Part shown: positions 46,355 to 57,850 of the stretch, in pieces | Layout of the letters: every line of letters starts with the position of its first letter | Numbering within the stretch: position 1 is the stretch's first letter | NCBI RefSeq assembly: GCF_943734655.1 | Contig: NC_071354.1 | Coordinates: 138,680,642 to 138,744,641, forward strand | Direction of reading: 5' to 3' | Origin: Sabethes cyaneus | Taxonomy: Eukaryota > Arthropoda > Insecta > Diptera > Culicidae | Length of the DNA: 64,000 bases | Notes under the pieces: model-generated | The model's input: only the letters and a program-made list of their open reading frames with translations | Databases searched by the model: none | Told to the model about the DNA's origin: nothing | Program-made: the position numbers and the translations under genes

Positions 46355-48070
46355 TTACATAACTTACATTTATTATAGTCAACAGATAAAGTATAATCCT
46401 AATGACAAATATCTACTTAAAACATATATGAACTAACCTAGCACAAACATCTTTTAAAACAACGCTTATTGTTTTCACGAGTCACATTAAAATCAAACAC
46501 TTCATAGCAACTATTAAAAACACGGCACATACTAAGCACTGGTTCGTGTAACCTATAGTTAGTTCTTGAATGTCGATTGAAGAGAAAGGCGTGCGAACGA
46601 AGATTACGTCTTCTAGTGTTGATATCTAGGCGACTAAGCAATTCAGGGCAATTGATATTTCCTTGAAAGAGATCGCCGACAAAACACGCCTTAGCCACAT
46701 TGCGCCTTCCTTCCAGCGGTTCTAAATTAATCAGCTTGCAACGGCTGTCGTAACTCGGCAGGTTACGTGGGTCACGCCAGCGTAGGTGTCGCAGAGCAAA
46801 CCTAATAAATTTGCGTTGAACTGCTACAATCCGATGAATTGCATTTTGGTAAAAAGCTGACCAAACAATGGCGGAGTATTCCAGCATAGGACGAACCAGC
46901 GAGCAATATAGAAATTTTAAGCAATACACATCTTTGATGCTTTTCGCAAAGCGGAACAGAAATCCTAGTTGCGAGGAAGCCCTGGATACAACGAAAGAAA
47001 TGTGGTTCTTGAACGTTTGTTTCGAATAAAGCAAGACTCCCAAGTCTTTAACAGTTGTTTCGCGCTTTAGGGGCCGTCTCACGAAGGGCGTAATCATGCA
47101 GATACATGTTACGTTTGCGACCGAAGGAGATGACTGAGCACTTGGCCACATTTAGTGACATCTTGTTAATTCGGCACCATTCGTCAAAGGTCTCCAAATC
47201 CTGTTGCAAGAGATGGGCGTCATTGGGGCTTTTTACTGTACAGTACATTTTCAAATCGTCAGCATAAGATAATCTCGAACATTTGAGGATATTGCTCTCG
47301 TGATTCATGTACAGCAGAAACAAGAACGGTTCCAAATGACTGCCTGGGGGAACGCCGGAAGTTGCTACGAAGGGTGAAGATACGTAATCGCCGATTTTGA
47401 CTGACACAGTTCTGCCGATGAGATAGGAGCGAAGCCAAGTCAGCAGATTGTCGTCAATGCCCAATTCGTGGTATTTAGAGATGGCTATCTCATGGTTTAT
47501 GCGGTCGAAAGCTGCAGAAAGGTCCGTATATATAACGTCAACTTTATTCCCTTCTTGCATTGCGCGGAAGGCGATTAAATTGGTTGTAGTTGAGCGCTTT
47601 GGCATAAATCCATGCTGGTCAAGAGAGATGCATTGTGAGCAATCTTACATCAAATTTTCCAGAACGATTAGCTTAAACAGCTTAGAGACAGCACTTAAGG
47701 CAGCAATACCACGGTAATTAGCAAAGGTTCTTTTGCATCCCTTTTTGTGCACAAGGAAAACAAAGGAATCCTTCCAGCACACGGGGAAAACTCCCATCGT
47801 CAATGATATATCGAAAACCTTAGCTAAGGGCAATGCAAGAGTATTTAAACAGCGTTTCAAGACTATGGAAGGAATGCTATCTGGGCCGCATCCTGTTGAG
47901 GATTTCAAATGTTTCCCAGCAGAGACTATCCTAGCTCTTCACGATCTCTGTCCTCCTTCTAGCGCTTTTTCTCCTCGGGATCATGGTCAATTTATTCAAC
48001 GCACGTCGATACCTGGCGAAATACTCTTTCAACAATTGTACAACATTATACTGTGTTCATTTATGAATTT
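46355..48070 (-). pseudogene. Jockey/CR1-type retrotransposon relic
   Basis: Three minus-strand frames join into one pol. 47908-47645 begins STGCGPDSIPSIVLKRC and ends KLFKLIVLENLM. 47605-47048 has PKRSTTTNLIAF, YTDLSAAFDRINHE (motif A), VPPGSHLEPFLF (motif B, consensus VPQGSHLGP altered) and SYADDLKMY (catalytic box intact). 47151-46438 has the thumb and C-terminus with SAFYQNAIHRIVAVQRKFIR. The 3' end lies near 46360 (AATAAATGTAAG). Two frame breaks and a 5' truncation. Related to the insertion at 18.4-19.7 kb. Confidence 0.88.
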
Positions 48071-48191
48071 ATAGACTTATAAAATCAATCTGATAAAAAT
48101 AAATATATAAAATTTCACTCTGTTTGATTTTTTATAACGATAGTCTTTCCAATAGACTAGTAAAATGGTTGAAGAAAGAAATGCAACATAA

Positions 48192-48420
48192 ATCTCGCGT
48201 AACTTTTCAAAAGGACTTAAGTAACAATGAGAGATTCTCTTTGTACCTCTTCTCTTTTACTTCCCACGGCATCAGCTCTGCATGCTAGCGTCACTATTCA
48301 AATAAACATTAAGAAAATTTTCGTTAAAATGCGTTTATATTGCCGTAATAACCTGAAGAAAGGAGCGTCAAAGAGTGTCTCTCAACGTTACTTAGGTCCT
48401 TTTGAAAAGTTACGCGAAAT
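48192..48420. mobile_element. 229-bp MITE with ~50-bp inverted ends
   Basis: Left end ATCTCGCGTAACTTTTCAAA and inverted right end ATTTCGCGTAACTTTTCAAA match, continuing through AAGTAAC, GAGAGA and CTCTTT to about 50 bp. The first 35 bp are the same ends as the 1789-3745 element. The open frame across it is a by-product. Confidence 0.85.
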
Positions 48421-51400
48421 ATGTTTCATAGTGTTTCAGTTCCTGTGAGTTCTAGATCGACTGGTGTTCCTAAAGTTTAAAATACTTTAACAACTGTTTA
48501 TGTTACTCGAAAGATCAGACTGAAAAAAAATATTCGAAGCACAAAAGGATGCGATCCCAAATTTATACCTGCACAAATGTCTTCACACCTGGCATCTCTG
48601 CTCTTGAACTACAGAGGACTTATAGAAAGAAGTCTCTACGTCCTTTATATAAGCTTTCGACACTTGTTTAGACATCATCATCACCATCATTGGGAGCGAC
48701 ATAATATGTGTCTAACATAACTTCGTTCTGCCGGTTTACTGAAGTCAAAGGTATACATCGTGGAATAACACTGTTTTAAAACAAAAAATTATTATTTTAA
48801 ATCGCACTGAAATCTGTCTTATTTCAAAAACACTCTACATCAAATTCATATTTAGGAGGCCATATTACTTGAAAAAGGAATCGTAAAATGTTGAAGATCA
48901 GAAATAACGCTGAAAATAGAAAGCTTACCCTTTTTTAACTTCAACAAATTTAACACTTTTCGGTGTAATAGAAAGCGGTGTCTGCTGCTAAATTTCGGTT
49001 GCATACGAGTATGTGACTTGAGTCCATCTGAGCTACAGTTTCACTATCTCATGGTTTGCCAAACCACACTTTTAAACATTTAGTAACAATACGTATGTTG
49101 TTGTACTTTGTAGTAACATGTTTCAAATAACAATAAGAGCATTAAAACTATTTAGAAACCCAATTTAGAATTAGAAACATTTGCCAGTTTTTTAATCCAA
49201 TTCGATTGTTACATTTGATATGATTTTTCGTGTTTGAAGTTGAGACTACGCTTTTCGAAATGAATTCTAGCCTATATTCAATGATTCGAATCGATATAAA
49301 ATTAGTTTCGAATTATATTCCAAACCACTAATCAGTGCACAAACAATTTTAATAAAATTTGCCATAGATTAGGCTGTTTTTCCGAACATCCAAGATTATC
49401 CGACGTGTCTTTCAAAAGTCGGAATTCATTCTGCTCATTCATCCGACACACATTTTTTCAGTTCAGCAATGAAAATTTACACAACATTATGAAGCATATT
49501 ACAGCAACTTCCTTATGTTTTGCTGTCCAGGTTGGGGTGCATCTCATTTCAACACCAACACCGGTGGTGGTGGTCTCCAAATTGATTACACCGCAATCGA
49601 CCAGTGTTGCTTAACATTTACCGTTCAACAAAACCCATCCTTCTCTAACCTTGACATTGAAGAAACAATAATTCTACCTCTGCTTGTCTGAAGAGCAAGA
49701 TCATTATTAAAAATTGTTCCGAAGCACAGCTCATCCCCTGTAATGTGCCAACTTCGGAACCACATTTTTCGCACTCTCCCAGCCAGAACATAATGATTGC
49801 ACAGGCAAGCAACTACGCTCGTAGCTACGCAGAAGGGACGGAAGGTCTGTTTTTTCGCAAAATTGAATATTTTAATAATTTAGGTAGGAATAAAATTACT
49901 ATCATTGTTACCATTATGGTTGCTTCCCCGTCGGCAGGACAGCTCGTCAGCTCAAACTGGGGCAGACTAAGATCAGTGACGTACTAAGGAAGCAATTCTT
50001 TTTCTATTTTTAACATTAGCGCAATAGCACGTGTTACACGTATAAAACCTAGACCTTGACAAAAGCTTCCTAAATGGTATTGTGGTTCACAAATCTTGTA
50101 CCCGGGCGACTCCTGCCTACGCTCCTTTGGCAGAATCCGTAGAACACGGGGCCGATACTTCTCAGGTTCATCCTCGAAAGCTTAATAGATTCCAGCAGAA
50201 TTTTCGACACTTCAAACACTGCAGCTAGCAGCTTCAAGGTGTCAGCTGGTTTCCTAGGTTTAGTCTTAAACGTGGCGGTTCCCGAAACACGCCGTACTCA
50301 TCCGTTAGGCATCCGTTCCTTAGCCGAGAAAAGTGACATCATCGTCGGTGGTGAGAATTTGTGAGTTTAGATCGTATCAGAATAGTTTTGATCGTATATT
50401 AGTGCGGGTGTCTATTTAACATAGCTAATTAGTTATGAAAACAATAAAAAGAGGAATACGCAAAACCACAACTCGACAGCGGAAAAGGGAAATCACAAAC
50501 CATACACCCGTTGATTCGTTTTCAAGCCGGGAACTGCAAAAAATCCGTGTTAAATAAATTATAAACAATAGAATATTAAACATACAAAAAGTATGAATTA
50601 TTTGTGCACGCAATCATCGCGATCTACCTCGACCGTCCAGCGCACCCAAGCGCAGCGGAGGGGGAAAACTAGGAAAGAACCCCCATCAAAGTGGCTAACG
50701 AAAAAAAAACTACCCACCGGCAAATGGTGAATTTCGGGCCTCCGCATTCAAGTTCAAGCTCTAATTAAACCGTTCTGTCGGCCATTTAGTAACCCGCTGC
50801 GAAGAAGTTTTCATCAAACCATGTGCTTTGGCAGTGCTATGGAAGCCGTTTGCCATATTTCAGGCAAACAATACTCCTCCCACGAAGTTTCGACACACTC
50901 AATTAAACCGGGACTTGTCATTAGTGGTTACCACAGAACCACCGGCTAACGCAGTTAATTAGAGATACGTTTGAAACTCGAGGCAATGGATTCGCTGCTG
51001 TGTATCAAACATGGGTGTTTTTCTATGGCATCCGCCCGAAAGGGCAAGCATAGCAGTTCCATAAGCGGTGTCATGCAATGAAATATGGCTCGCCCAAATC
51101 TACCTAAAAGCAATCACCAAAAAATAAAAGCTTCAGTTTGGCTTTATTTTTCATTTGATGATTGATTCCAGTCTTATTTATATAGCAGTGCACTTCGTTG
51201 AATTATTCTGTGCTATTAACGGCATTAACAGTTGACTCAAGGATCATTTTAGTATCGTTGTGAGCTCATTCTGAATTATGTTAATAATACTGATTCTTTA
51301 AACACATTACACATTTAGTTTTGAAATGTGGCTGAAAAGCTGGGAAAATTTTGTAATAATAAAATACAAACTTTAGGAAACTTAACTCAATCTAGAAGAA

Positions 51401-51543
51401 CACACGTGAAAATTTTTAAAATATCATTAAAACGACTAACGATATTACTCAAAACTGATCGGAAACCTATAGGTACGAACTTTTACAAAACAGCAATGGT
51501 TTGAATAGGTTTATTTGATCAGAATAGTATTTTGTACCTTGTT
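48421..51543. other. Mostly unique-looking DNA; weak coding and regulatory hints
   Basis: No repeat recognised. On the minus strand about 50345-50110 there is a stop-free stretch reading FKTKPRKPADTLKLLAAVFE and RSIGPVFYGFCQRS, without start or splice signals that I trust. 50600-51130 is GC-balanced, not repeated in the window, and contains several TAATTA cores; it could be conserved non-coding DNA. Both are speculative. Confidence 0.35.
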
Positions 51544-51559
51544 GTAGACACAAAAACAC

Positions 51560-51795
51560 ACAAGATACAATGGCCTCCCAGTTGGCCTCGAGGTATGATG
51601 CTATCCTAATAAGCCAGTCGTGGAATGTTCGAATCTGGGAGGCTGGGAGAGGCTGTTAGAGTCAATAGGATTGTAGCAACTGGCCCTGCAATTGTCATGT
51701 ACTCTAACAGCTGGCTGCAAAGTCTGTCGTACAAAAACAGAAGGTCAAGTTTCGATAACGGAAGGTAGCACCTAGGTTTGCTTTGCCTTTTTTTG
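51560..51795 (+). mobile_element. tRNA-derived SINE, copy A, with 16-bp target duplication
   Basis: GTAGACACAAAAACAC flanks both sides (51544-51559, 51796-51811). The head GGCCTCGAGGTATGATGC and box B TGTTCGAATCTGG are tRNA-like; the body GGGAGAGGCTGTTAGAGTCA and GCAACTGGCCCTGCAATTGT matches the minus-strand copy at 9380-9590. The tail CCTAGGTTTGCTTTGCC ends in a T run that could end Pol III transcription. Complete by these criteria. Confidence 0.9.
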
Positions 51796-51811
51796 GTAGA
51801 CACAAAAACAC

Positions 51812-53139
51812 CACACTGTATTTGCATTCATTGGTATCAACTTTTACATAATTGATGATGCAATTTCTGCAAATAATGCCTCTGACCTCAGGAATAGAAT
51901 ATAAAGGTGCATTAATACACATTTTATCTAAGCTCATCACCGGTAGATTGGTTTCGGCCACGAACTAGAACCTTATTTTTTATTTGAATGTAGTCACTTT
52001 AACAGCTTGGGTCATTCGTGACTTCTGCATGGTTGTGATTTGAACCCTGGTTCTCAAATGCGAGAATACCGGGACTGAGCCCGACTATAATTTTTGTAAC
52101 AATTCAAAGCCTGAAATTCTAATCACACCAAGTAGCCTGACAACTGACAAATCTTGGAGCATTCTAACTGATCACGATGAAATACCAGCTCAGCGGCCAT
52201 AACAACGTGAATTTATGTTCAATGTCTTCACGGTTTAATTCATGGTTGGAGCTCACGTTCGTATGCCCCAGAGAACAAGATCAAGCTAACGCGATATTTA
52301 CTCTAAACAGTATATAAAACCGACCTCGGACACTCACGTCCAAAGTTGGCAATCGCACATGTTTGTGACTTTTTATGCCTATCGTCGCCTCAAGACCGGT
52401 AGCTTTTTTCATCACTGCCATTTTTATGGCTAGCACTTTTACTGAATACTAAATTTCGGCTCGCATCCACAACATGGATTCACTGAGACATCATTTATGA
52501 ATAATTTCTCAGAAACTGAGCCCAAGAAATACTTAGCCGTGCATGATATGCAAAGCTGACCGCGGCAATTAGAGAAAGACGTGCGTAGGTAAAGCAAACG
52601 GAATCATCGCATCACTTTGACTATTTTCGCTGTTATGCTTACACCGTGTACAACTATTGTAAGACAAATAGTGAGAAATCCATCATAATGCGAACCCAAT
52701 TCGCACCATAAAGCACGCAATGCAGCAAAAAAGGAATACCACGTAAAACACATGTTTTATACATGTTTTAACATTGCACATTTGCACATCCAAAGTGAAA
52801 TGCGAAATTGTAGCGCCGTTAATGAGTTACTTCATTAGAGTAAACATCTGTACTGAGCGCGGGCAATGCGTTTTATTGCATACTTCGGATACCAGGAAAA
52901 TCTACTGATTTGCAATGAGGCAGTTGGTACTAAAATGAAGATAGCTGCACATATTTTACGGAACTGCCTACAGCTAAACATATTGCCGACCCAACTTCCG
53001 TGAATTTCTGTAGATATTGTTCATAGTGAACCATTATAAAATATATGATAGTAATGCATAAGATCAAATTATTTATTTAAATTCAATTATTCTTGGATTT
53101 GGCTATTTTACTTACTTGTTAGACATGTTTGTGGATCCG
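51812..53139. other. No gene recognised; tRNA-like box near 52030 (minus)
   Basis: GATTTGAACCCTGG at about 52027-52040 reads as a box B on the minus strand, with no other SINE sequence recognised. The remainder is unremarkable. Confidence 0.4.
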
Positions 53140-53485
53140 GCAGATCAAAAGGATAAAATCACAGATCTCCACTGCCGACGGTTACCCATCACGGCTTTTA
53201 CCTGTCGCCAGAACAGGTTCTTGTCTACAGCCCGGATGCTGCTGACTAAGCTGCATCGCCACGTACCTCTAGGTCTCCCTCTTCTACGCTGTCCTTGCGA
53301 ATTCCAATCGAGTTCTTCTCTGCAGATCTTGTACGCTCCTTTCCTTAAGGTGTGTCCGATCCACTTCCACCTACGTTCACGAATTTCTTTTGCTATCGGC
53401 CGTTGATGACTTCGACGATGGAGTTCCTCATTGGATATCCAGTTGTCAGGCAACCATGCACAAATGATATATCGCAGCTCACAGG
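53140..53485 (-). pseudogene. Non-LTR retrotransposon C-terminal fragment
   Basis: The minus-strand frame from about 53480 reads LRYIICAWLPDNWISNEELH, RRSHQRPIAKEIRERRWKW, IGHTLRKG, ICREELDWNSQGQRRRGRP and ends with a stop at 53145. This is the usual C-terminus of the FEKAFD-type retrotransposons whose RT fragment is at 11.6 kb. It probably belongs to the same old element as 57060-57850, on the far side of the inserted RTE. Confidence 0.8.
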
Positions 53486-53746
53486 CTCAGAATAACCTTT
53501 ACTTCCCCGACATAAAAAATGAAGGTACTTTCAGTTACACTTTTGGCTCTATCTCCACTGATTTTCAATAGATTTTTATGCAACTAGTCTTATAAGAACC
53601 ACATTAGATTGGCCTTTACTGAAAAAATACGTTGGTAAATTATGGTTCCATTTTCCCGGAGATATTCCAGATCGCGAAGGATTTTTTTAACGTTATAAGT
53701 AGCAGATGAAATAAAACAAGAAACCTGCTTAATTGACTGCGCAAAA

Positions 53747-53759
53747 GTCATCCATTTTA
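53747..53759. repeat. Target site duplication, left
   Basis: GTCATCCATTTTA, repeated exactly at 56586-56598 around the RTE copy. Confidence 0.93.
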
Positions 53760-56585
53760 CTTACTTACTTAGGTGGCTTGCCGTCCTTAGACAAAGCGTG
53801 TTGAACAAAGTTTCTTCATGTAACTCGGTTGAGGGCTACCGCTCTCCAATTCCTCGGACACCGAGTACTCTCCGCCAGATCTTGCTCCACCTGGTCTAAC
53901 CATCTTGCTCGCTGCACTCCTGGTCGTCTTGTTCCTACCGGATTTGAGGCGAACACCATCTTTGCAGGGTAGTTGTCCGGCATTCTTGCAACATGCCCTG
54001 CCCATCGTATCCGTCCAGCTTTAGCTACCTTCTGGATACTGGGTTCGCCTGGGTATCATTGTCCGCCGTTACCAGTGAGCCAAGGTAGACAAATTCATCG
54101 ACTACCTCAAACTCACCGCCGTCGATCAATATACTACTGCCCAAGCGGTGTCGTTCGGCCTCAGTTCCGCTGGCCAGCATGTACTTTGTTTTAGACGTAT
54201 TTACCTTTAACCCAATCTTTTCTGCTTCGCGCTTTAGTCTGGTGTACTGTTCAGCCACCGCCACAGATGTTCTGCCGATAATATCCATGTCATCGGCAAA
54301 GCAGAAGAATTGACTAGATTTGTTGAATATCGTGCCCTGCGTGTTGATATCCGCTCGGTTCATAATAGCTCTTTCCGGTCGATGGTATCATATGCGGCTT
54401 TGAAGTCAACGAATAAATGATGCGTGGGAACTCTGTTTTCACGGCCCTTTTGGAGGATTTGCCGCAGTGTAAATATTTGATCCGTTGTAGACCGACCTTC
54501 GACGAAGCCGGCTTGATAAGTTCCCACAAATCTATTCGCAATTGGTGATAGACGGCGGAAAATGATTTGGGACAGCACTTCATAAGCGGCATTGAGAACA
54601 GTGATCGCTCGATATTTCTCACAGTCTAACTTATCGCCCTTTTTGTAGATCGGGCAGATAACCCCATCTTTCCACTCCTCCGGTAGCTGTTCCGTATCCC
54701 AAATTCTAACAATTAGTCGGTGCAGACAAACGGCCAGCTTTTCTGGTCCCATTTTAATAAGCTCCGCTCCGATGCCATTTTTTCCAGCTGACTTGTTGTT
54801 CTTTAGCTGCATGATGGCCTCCTTAACTTCGCTTATCGTTGGGGCTGGCACCTCTTCCCCGTTTGCTGCACTGTCGAAATCGCTTTCCCCGCCGCCATGG
54901 TTTTCCGCCTGGGCGCCAGTTAGGTGTTCGTCGAAGTGCTGCTTCCACCTATCCGTCACCTCACGATCGTCCGTCAGAATACTGCCAGTCTTATCCCGAC
55001 ACATTTCGGCTCGCGGCACAAAACCTTTGCGGGATCCGTTCAGTTTCTGGTAGAACTTCCGCGTTTCCTGAGAACGATGCAGCCGCTCCAACTCTGCATA
55101 TTCCTGCTCTTCCAGGTTGCGCTTTTTCTCCCGAAAGATTTGGTTTTGCTGCATCTTCGTCTGTTTGTGTCTTTCCACGTTCTGACGTGTGGCACTGCGC
55201 ATCTTGGCCGCCCGCGCAGCGTTCTCCTCATCCATCACCCTCCTACATTCATCGTCAAACCAATCATTCCGCTGATTCCGGGCCACATGCCCGATGGAGC
55301 TCTCCGCTACACTGCTGAGGGCTATTTTGATAGTGTTCCAACAGTCCTCGAGAGGGGCTTCGTCCAGCTCGTCCACTTCCGGCAGCGCAGCTTCGTGTGA
55401 ATGCGCGTAGTTTGCGACGACGTCTGGCTGCTTCAGCCGCGCGAGATCTAACCGGGGCTGGCGTCGGTACCGAATGTTGTTCACAACGGAGAGTCTTGGG
55501 CGCATCTTAACCATCACTAGGTTGTGGTCCGAGTCAACGTTAGCGCTTCGATAGGATCTGACGTCGATAATGTCTGAGAAGTGCCGACTGTCGATCAAAA
55601 CGTGGTCGATCTGTGATTCTGTCTGATTTGGTGACCTCCAGGCGCACTTGTGATGGATTTTGTGCTGGAAAAAGGTACTACGTACGGCCATATTCTTGGA
55701 GGCGGCAAAGTCGATAAGTCTTAGGCCCATTTCATTGGTTCGCTGGTGTGCACTGAACCTTCCAATCACCAGTCTGTATTCCTCCTCCTGGCCGACCTGA
55801 GCATTGAAATCCCCGATGACGATCTTGATATCATGTTTTGGGCAGCGGTCGTATTCACTCTCCAACTGCGCGTAGAATTCATCCTTGTCGTCATCAGTAC
55901 TTCTGAGGTGAGGGCTGTGCACGTTGATGATGCTTATGTTGAAGAATCGGCCCTTGATTCTCAACCTGCACATTCGAGGATTGATTGGCCACCACCCAAT
56001 CACCCGTTTCCGCATCTCGCCTATCACTATGAAAGCTGTCGTGTGTGTTGCCGCAGCTCTGGTAGATGGTATGTCCATCTCTGAACGTACGTACCGTTGA
56101 GCTCTTCCAGCACACCTGCTGCAGCACTACGACGTCGAACTTGCGGCTCTTCAATACGTCGGAGAGCACTCGAGTGCTCCCTTGGAAGTTGAGAGGTCGG
56201 CAGTTCTACGTCCCGAGTTTCCAATCCATAGTCCTTTTTCGTCGCGTGGGTCTATTCCGATTGTTACAGTAAGAATATATTTGTTCTTCGTTCCGTGCTT
56301 TAGTATTTTTTGTGGTGACGGCTTGCAAAGCCTGCTACACCAACCCCCTGTTTCGCCGGAGGGCCAACGAAGCTCGAAAGAGCCCTCCTTTCCTATCAGC
56401 ATACGACCTTGGCTTCCACCGGGGTTGGTTACCCGATCTCCACCAAAGTTGCTCGTATCCCGGCTGGTACCAGGGGAGGTAGGAATAGGAGTTGCTGAAT
56501 AAGAGGCTATGAACCACTGTAGGGTCTATTTTATGCCTTCACGTGCACAAGGCACCGACGGTACGCATTATTCAGCCGTTTACCA
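53760..56585 (-). pseudogene. RTE retrotransposon, near-complete ends, internal deletions
   Basis: 13-bp GTCATCCATTTTA flanks both sides (53747-53759, 56586-56598), so both ends are retained. The 5' region (56585 to ~56230) is untranslated or leader. The endonuclease starts around LKSRKFDVVVLQQVCWK, shifts frame, then the 572-codon frame 56078-54360 has INVHSPH, VIGDFNAQVG, QIDHVLID and VDSDHNLV (AP-endonuclease motifs), the linker, NNKSAGKNGIGAE, YKKGDKLDCEKYRA and LFVDFKAAYDTIDRKEL (motif A). Deletions then remove about 55 codons including motif B and about 110 codons after VTADNDT. The catalytic box CFADDMDIIGR is intact in the 54363-54025 frame. The 3' tail is (TTAC)n as read on plus. Best representative of the first subfamily. 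Confidence 0.95.
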
Positions 56586-56598
56586 GTCATCCATTTTA
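56586..56598. repeat. Target site duplication, right
   Basis: GTCATCCATTTTA, the partner of 53747-53759; it fixes the 5' end of the RTE insertion. Confidence 0.93.
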
Positions 56599-57059
56599 GT
56601 TGTAGTCACTAATAATAATTTTTACACTATCCTGTAGAGTGCTTGCTTACGCCCCATAGTTCGGAACATCCTACATCGGTTCTACCGGAACTCAAAAGTG
56701 GTCATTTGGAGTACTCTTCTGGAATATGGCAAATGGGGTATCAAATGACAGGATTTTTCAGCACAAGCTCTTTAGTTTACATTTAGATGTATTCTGAGCC
56801 GATCTGGATATTTTCACATTACAAAATTGTTTGGTTTAAAAAAAAGGTTTTCAAACGTTTGTTTCAATGGTACTACGCGAATTTCCGGACCGGTAACAGA
56901 TGTAAAATGTAAAAATATTGATCAGTTCAGGAAAGTTGGCAGAAATTTTTTATTTCACTTATTTATGCGAATGGTGCCTTTGATCAATGTTACCCCGGTG
57001 ATCAATGTTACCCCGTTCTACGGTCATAAAAACTATTTAGCATTCGGAAACACCTAGCG
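56599..57059. other. No gene; short tandem TGATCAATGTTACCCC
   Basis: TGATCAATGTTACCCC occurs at 56981-56996 and 56999-57014. Iterated G/C-run plus TAAC motifs like this mark the TA-target MITEs elsewhere in the window, but no opposite end was found. Confidence 0.45.
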
Positions 57060-57850
57060 GCCCTTCGGCCAGCTGCAACCTGGCCGGAGAGGTCACTTAA
57101 TTTGCTTTGCATATCGTTTCGGCGTTGTGCGAGCAAGACAATGGCGTCAGCTAGGTCGAGGTCATGTCCTTCATACTTCATCGCTTCATACTCTTGATGA
57201 CCGCTTCAACTTTATCCAGTGATGGCGCCTCCGAGTAGACGCGGTGAATTCGACGAACTGTTGACATTATACGCTGCTGGTTTTGTTGATTTCTGACGTT
57301 TGAAACTCAGAAGAGTTGTTCAGTCCATCGCTTAAGATGTTCTTTACGGTCAGTCAGTAGCTGACCATCTCTGTCCTTTAGCGGCATCCTGGTATTCATC
57401 CTGGCACTACTAAGGCGACAATAAATATCGTACAAAAAGGGATATCACTATTGGCGGCGGCGGTTTCTCCTTGTTCGGCTAGGGAGTTAGTTTAGGCTCT
57501 TTTGTCCCACCTACAAGCTCGTTTAACAGCCCTCTCCAGTTCGGCGTATCGTTGACGGGCAACTGTTTTAGCTGATCTGGTTCGCGTTCGCTCAATTCCG
57601 GCTTTCGCCTCTCTTCGCTCGTCGATCTTCCTCCAAGTTTCATCCGAGATCCACTTCCTTCGCCTGCTGTATGCTTTGCCGAGGGTTTCGTCACTGATCG
57701 TGATGAAGGCATTCTTGATGCCGCTTCATTGTTCTTCGATGCTTCCACCAGGTGGCAACTCCCAGGCTCTGAATTCAAGTTGCTCAACAACGGTCTTTTT
57801 CATTTTAAAATTCTCCAATCGGTGGACGTCACAGTGACACCTAACTTACT
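57060..57850 (-). pseudogene. Non-LTR retrotransposon linker and RT fragment
   Basis: Minus strand reads, with frameshifts, WRKIDERREAKAGIERTRTR, SAKTVARQRYAELERAVKRA, DIYCRLSSARMNTRMPLKDR, DGQLLTDRKEHLKRWTEQLF, SNVRNQQNQQRIMSTVRRIH and a DKVEAVIKSMKYEGHD segment that joins directly to LADAIVLLAQRRNDMQSKL (the catalytic box region, ADD changed to ADA). The RT core between is deleted. Belongs to the FEKAFD-type family; its C-terminus is probably the 53140-53485 fragment. Confidence 0.7.

Noticed and set aside
54772..55400. Plus-strand open frames of up to 159 codons
   Set aside because: Antisense shadows of the minus-strand RTE protein, whose endonuclease and RT motifs are clear.
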